From an uncultured Elusimicrobiales bacterium (lineage in GTDB: Bacteria > Elusimicrobiota > Elusimicrobia > Elusimicrobiales > Elusimicrobiaceae), in the NCBI GenBank assembly GCA_944324115.1, contig CALUVB010000012.1:1-64000 (forward strand): a stretch of 64,000 bases of DNA, read 5' to 3'. The position numbers and the translations under genes are program-made. Each line of letters begins with the position of its first letter. Position 1 is the first letter of the stretch. Below are positions 60,714 through 64,000 of the stretch, in pieces. The notes under the pieces were generated by a model. The model ran no database searches and was not told the DNA's origin. It was given only the letters and a program-made list of their open reading frames with translations.

Positions 60714-62561
60714 TCAAGCCGCCCCTTCCAGCATTTTTTCTTCTGCAATGGCTGCCCGTTTACGCAAATGATGTACTAAAATCTTCTTGCGCAGGCGCAA
60801 AGATTTAGGCGTGATTTCTACCAGCTCGTCGGGGGCAATATATTCCACCGCCTGCTCCAGACTCATTTGGCGCGGCGGGGTGAGCGTATAGGATTCATCG
60901 CTAGATGAACTGCGCATATTGCTTAAATGTTTGGCTTTGCAGGGATTAACTACCAAATCATTATCGCGGGAGTTTTCCCCCACGATTTGGCCCGCATACA
61001 CTTTCTCTCCGGGCCCCAGAAACAGCTCCCCTCCGTTTTCCAAGGCAAACAATGCATAGGCCGTAGTAATGCCGTCTTCTTTGGCCACTAATACGCCGTT
61101 ATGGCGAAGCGGCGGTAAATTGACCTTGGGATAAAAGCCGTTAAAGCTGTGGTGCATAATGCCCGTGCCGCGGGTGCCCGTTAAAAAGTCATTCTTAAAG
61201 CCAATCAGCGCGCGTGAAGGAATTAAATATTCCAGCCGCAAGCGGTCTTGACCTTCAGTCACCATATTCTCCAGCCGCGCTGCCCGCTGGCCCACCAAAG
61301 TAAACACCGCGCCTTGGTATTCTGACTTAATATCCAGCACCAGATATTCCATGGGCTCCAAAATTTGCCCGTTTTCCTCTTTGTAAATCACTTCCGGAGA
61401 GGATACCGCCAATTCAAACCCTTCCCGGCGCATATTCTCAATCAGTACGGTCAAATGCAGTTCACCGCGGCCGTATACTTTGAATTTGCCCTCCCCTTCC
61501 AGCGGCACCACTTTGAGGCCCACGTTGGTTTGGGCTTCTTTTTCCAAGCGGTTTTTAAGATGACGGCTGGTGACGAATTTGCCTTCCTGTCCGGAGAACG
61601 GACTGTCATTGACCATAAAATCCATAGACATCGTCGGTTCATCAATAGCCAACGGCGGCAGCGGCAACGGGAAATCAGGCTGGCAGACGGTATCTCCCAC
61701 ATCTACACCTTCCAAGCCCGCTATAGACACAATATCTCCAGCTTGGGCAGTTTCCACCTCTTTTTTGCCCAATCCTTCAAACATTTCTATTTTGACGGCT
61801 TTGGCGGGGGTTTGCTTGCCGTCGTGGTGAATCAGCACCACACTTTGCCCGCGGGTAATTTTGCCGGCTAAAATACGCCCGATACCGACGTGGCCCAAAA
61901 AGTTGTTATAGTCCAACATAGTTACCTGCATCTGCAGCGGGTCATTGGGCATAGCCACCGGGGCCGGCACATGGGAAATAATCGTATCCAGAAGCGGGGC
62001 AATATCTTTGCCTTTTTCTTCCATTTTCACGCTGGCCCAGCCCTCACGGCCGGAAGCATACAAAATCGGGAAATCCAACTGTTCGTCTGTGGCGCCCAGC
62101 TCCATAAATAAGTTAAACACTTCATCAACCACTTCGCTGGGGCGAATATGTTCGCGGTCCATTTTATTGATAACCACAATTGGGCGCAGGCCCAAAGCCA
62201 AGGCTTTGCGCAGCACAAAGCGGGTCTGCGGCATAGGGCCTTCCACGGCGTCTACCATTAAAATAGCTCCGTCTACCATACGAAGCACGCGCTCCACTTC
62301 ACTGCCGAAATCTGCATGTCCCGGAGTATCTACGATATTGATAGTGTGGTTTTTGTATTTAACAGACGTACATTTGGCCAAAATAGTAATTCCGCGCTCA
62401 CGCTCCAACGGATTGGAATCCAACACGGTTTCCTGCGCCTGGTCTTCTTTTACATTAAATTCCCCGGCCAGTTTAAGCAGTGCATCTACTACTGTTGTTT
62501 TGCCGTGGTCCACGTGGGCGATAATAGCCACATTGCGTACGTCACTGCGAACATTACTCAT
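60714..62561 (-). CDS. typA: Ribosome-associated GTPase TypA/BipA
   Basis: This 615-residue translational GTPase has the G domain ([18 protein letters not shown], then [16 protein letters not shown] and NKMDR), EF-G-like domains and the TypA-specific C-terminal region ([37 protein letters not shown]). TypA helps 50S assembly and stress growth. Single-gene unit. Confidence 0.97.
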   Translation of the reverse strand: MSNVRSDVRNVAIIAHVDHGKTTVVDALLKLAGEFNVKEDQAQETVLDSNPLERERGITILAKCTSVKYKNHTINIVDTPGHADFGSEVERVLRMVDGAILMVDAVEGPMPQTRFVLRKALALGLRPIVVINKMDREHIRPSEVVDEVFNLFMELGATDEQLDFPILYASGREGWASVKMEEKGKDIAPLLDTIISHVPAPVAMPNDPLQMQVTMLDYNNFLGHVGIGRILAGKITRGQSVVLIHHDGKQTPAKAVKIEMFEGLGKKEVETAQAGDIVSIAGLEGVDVGDTVCQPDFPLPLPPLAIDEPTMSMDFMVNDSPFSGQEGKFVTSRHLKNRLEKEAQTNVGLKVVPLEGEGKFKVYGRGELHLTVLIENMRREGFELAVSSPEVIYKEENGQILEPMEYLVLDIKSEYQGAVFTLVGQRAARLENMVTEGQDRLRLEYLIPSRALIGFKNDFLTGTRGTGIMHHSFNGFYPKVNLPPLRHNGVLVAKEDGITTAYALFALENGGELFLGPGEKVYAGQIVGENSRDNDLVVNPCKAKHLSNMRSSSSDESYTLTPPRQMSLEQAVEYIAPDELVEITPKSLRLRKKILVHHLRKRAAIAEEKMLEGAA

Positions 62562-62671
62562 AAATTCTTTCTTCTTCCGTAACTTAAAATTTCCACAAAA
62601 ACAACCTCGCCGCTAGGCGGGAGGCTTTTGTCTGCGGTCCGTACCGCTTTCATTCACTTTGCAGATGATAT

Positions 62672-62680
62672 ATTTTACCA
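62672..62680 (-). promoter_or_regulatory. Extended -10 of typA
   Basis: TGG-TAAAAT on the minus strand, about 110 nt upstream of the typA ATG. Confidence 0.5.
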
Positions 62681-62975
62681 TTTTTCGCGCGCGTACGGGA
62701 AGGAGGGGCCTTGCGTCTTGTAGTAGAACGGAAATATATGGACATTGCGCAATGCACTTACGGAAGGGCTGCATGTGCTGGAAGCTGGCTTTGCGGTATG
62801 TATTTTATATGCTGGGGCCGTACAAATGGATTATACGTTCAAAGTCCATGCACCAAGCTTCACAAAACGCTTAAAAGGGCGGCAAGACCGGCGTGTTATT
62901 CTTTAAGGATATGGCTTTTTAGTGGGCAGAAGGTGTGCGTTTTTTATGGAGGCTGAGCGATATATGCACTGGCTA
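62681..62975. other. Non-coding stretch between typA and pilin gene
   Basis: About 300 nt; plus-strand frames here (for example 62711-62956) have no ribosome binding site or family features. I see no repeat or RNA signature. Confidence 0.4.
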
Positions 62976-63001
62976 AAACACCCCGCTGTTGAGCGGGGTT
63001 A
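62976..63001 (-). terminator. Terminator after pilin gene
   Basis: On the minus strand AACCCCGCT-CAAC-AGCGGGGT is followed by GTTTT. Confidence 0.8.
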
Positions 63002-63004
63002 AAT

Positions 63005-63529
63005 TTAATTGATTACATAGAAGGACCCTTCTTGCACACCTCCGGAGAGGGCTTTACACTTTTCCGTTCCTTCGTCAGAATATCCATAACAATAAATAGA
63101 ATTGCTTTGTGGCCGAATAGACAAATAATACGCTGTAAGCATTGGCAGACGATTGGCCACCGCCAGCACTTGAGTGGTATCTCCTACTATATGTACCCCA
63201 TAACTGAAATATTTGGTTTCCTTGCGTTTTTGTCCTTGATAAGTGGTGTCCGTACCGGGCACTTCTATATCCAATGCGCTCAAATCAGGCGCATATTCGG
63301 CAGCAGCCATATAATAACGCCGGTTGGCTTCCGCTATACTGCGTAATATCACCATGGCCTCAGCAGCGCGGCTCTTTTCCACCGCTTTGGTATATTGCGG
63401 CAAAGCGATGGCGGCCAATATGCCGATAATCAATACCACCACCAAAAGTTCAATCAGCGTAAAACCGCCCAAACCGCGTTTTACGAGGTTTTTTATATCC
63501 AAGTTCTTTTTTTGATAAATTTTGTCCAT
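63005..63529 (-). CDS. Type IV pilin-like protein
   Basis: This 174-residue protein has a 21-residue leader, then GFTLIELLVVVLIIGILAAIALPQYTKAVEKSRAAEAMVIL, the class III pilin signal and helix. Only two cysteines near the end (YCYGYSDEGTEKCKALSGG) form the likely D-region disulfide, a classical minor/major pilin form. The ATG at 63529 lies exactly 6 nt after a TAAATT box and has no ribosome binding site (leaderless, inferred). The leader codons KIYQKKN resemble those of the pilin at 58892. Confidence 0.9.
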   Translation of the reverse strand: MDKIYQKKNLDIKNLVKRGLGGFTLIELLVVVLIIGILAAIALPQYTKAVEKSRAAEAMVILRSIAEANRRYYMAAAEYAPDLSALDIEVPGTDTTYQGQKRKETKYFSYGVHIVGDTTQVLAVANRLPMLTAYYLSIRPQSNSIYCYGYSDEGTEKCKALSGGVQEGSFYVIN

Positions 63530-63549
63530 ATGCCAAATTTATCAAAAAA
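63508..63549. repeat. 17-bp inverted repeat over a pilin start codon
   Basis: Arms 63508-63524 and 63533-63549 match with one mismatch around an 8-nt centre; the centre contains the start codon. Layout is the same as at 59444-59483. Confidence 0.7.
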
Positions 63550-63563
63550 AAAAAACGAGTCAA
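63536..63563 (-). promoter_or_regulatory. Pilin promoter with 12-T spacer (copy C)
   Basis: TTGACT, CG, twelve Ts (63555-63544), GA, TAAATT on the minus strand; 16-bp spacer; 6 nt to the ATG at 63529. Confidence 0.7.
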
Positions 63564-63649
63564 GCCGTTTTGAAAAACCCACCCCTTATTTTGTAATATA
63601 TCGTCAAATTATCCACGGAAGGAAAAGCGTTTTTTATTATAATAAATTT

Positions 63650-64000
63650 ATGGAAAAGATAACTTCTATTTTAATAGGACTGGGGCTTTTGTTTGGAGTT
63701 TATTTTTTTGGAATGAGAAAGTGGGACTATACTTCCCAAGCCAAACAAACCGCTGAGAAAGAACGCCTCCAACAAGCAGGGTTGGCTACTTGCTACTATT
63801 TTATACCCGTTTGGAGACTAGCGCTGTTTAATATATTAAGCGGCGGGCTTTTTTCTTTTTATTGGGCGTTAAAACAATGGCAGGCCATAAAAGCAGGTTA
63901 TAAAAACACCGAAAATACTCCTCTTGCTTTTTCCCCGTGGCTGCGTACGCTGTTTCTTTTTCTTTCTTTTTATCAATTAACAGCTATCATCAACCGCACC
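63650..64000 (+). CDS. Partial membrane protein, truncated at window edge
   Basis: An ATG at 63650 opens 117 codons to the window end without a stop. The product starts with a membrane segment (SILIGLGLLFGVYFFGMRKW), then a charged helix (QAKQTAEKERLQQAG), then NILSGGLFSFYWALKQWQAI and FLFLSFYQLTAI, two more hydrophobic segments. The SGG-FSFYW pattern resembles small DUF4234-like membrane proteins (weak). A TATAAT ends exactly 6 nt before the ATG and there is no ribosome binding site, so it is probably leaderless. Confidence 0.65.
   Translation, partial: MEKITSILIGLGLLFGVYFFGMRKWDYTSQAKQTAEKERLQQAGLATCYYFIPVWRLALFNILSGGLFSFYWALKQWQAIKAGYKNTENTPLAFSPWLRTLFLFLSFYQLTAIINRT

Noticed and set aside
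62711-62956. Plus-strand frame of 81 codons between typA and a pilin gene
   Set aside because: No ribosome binding site or promoter fit, odd Cys/Trp-rich composition, no family resemblance.

Overview
The window reads as a chromosomal segment of a Gram-negative-type bacterium, most likely a gut-associated member of the Elusimicrobiota (inference). The main clues are several scattered short type IV pilin-like genes with the leader core GFTLIELLVVVLIIG, secreted and lipoprotein genes with ordinary signal peptides, two-subunit GlyQS, and housekeeping proteins with unusual lysine/alanine-rich tails. No rRNA, tRNA, CRISPR array, insertion sequence or prophage was recognised. Gene density is high, GC is moderate, and short GC-rich hairpin terminators close most transcription units.

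Layout. 1-5234: a truncated gene at the edge, then two tandem paralogues of about 820 residues. Each has a signal peptide, a helical N-terminal region and a C-terminal caspase-like (clan CD) His-Gly/Cys dyad. 5349-8902: a winged-helix protein with AccB, then Pnp and RpsO. 9099-12877: a DUF805 protein, a 58-residue ORF and pyruvate phosphate dikinase. 12935-15493: a small accessory stretch of a membrane protein, two membrane-anchored ankyrin proteins and a TRL-like lipoprotein. 15580-21772: gmk, rpoZ, a family 4 uracil-DNA glycosylase, a PriA with eroded ATPase motifs, tyrS and mltG. 21836-24030: a Zn/Cd-type P1B ATPase with its ArsR/SmtB repressor and a visible operator.

24893-37634 (minus strand): a division/peptidoglycan cluster in transcriptional order mnmE, mnmG, rsmG, a membrane-anchored HELTH metalloprotease-like protein, rsmH, ftsL, ftsI, murF, mraY, ftsW, murG. 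mraZ, murE, murD and murC are not in it. 38129-43246: a secreted alpha/beta-hydrolase-like protein and the cluster rpmH-rnpA-yidD-yidC-jag. 43466-49377: recO, a secreted protein, a HAD phosphatase and glyQS. 49601-54865: a pilin, a strong candidate for an unrecognised structured RNA of about 370 nt, a Cys-rich secreted protein, nadE and an LA_2272-type repeat protein. 55049-58740: rpsB, tsf, pyrH, frr (translation and UMP kinase). 58892-63529: three more pilins, a small membrane protein and typA. A truncated membrane protein ends the window.

Regulatory style. Many promoters carry a TG-extended -10 (TGNTANAAT). In several genes the -10 lies only 5-9 nt before the start codon with no Shine-Dalgarno sequence, which suggests leaderless mRNAs. 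Three pilin promoters share a 12-T run inside a 16-bp spacer. A recurrent AGGNCC/GGNCCT-type hairpin sits upstream of the caspase-like genes and several others. The best candidates for something new are the 50.2-50.6 kb RNA, the secreted caspase-like pair, and the shared pilin promoter architecture.
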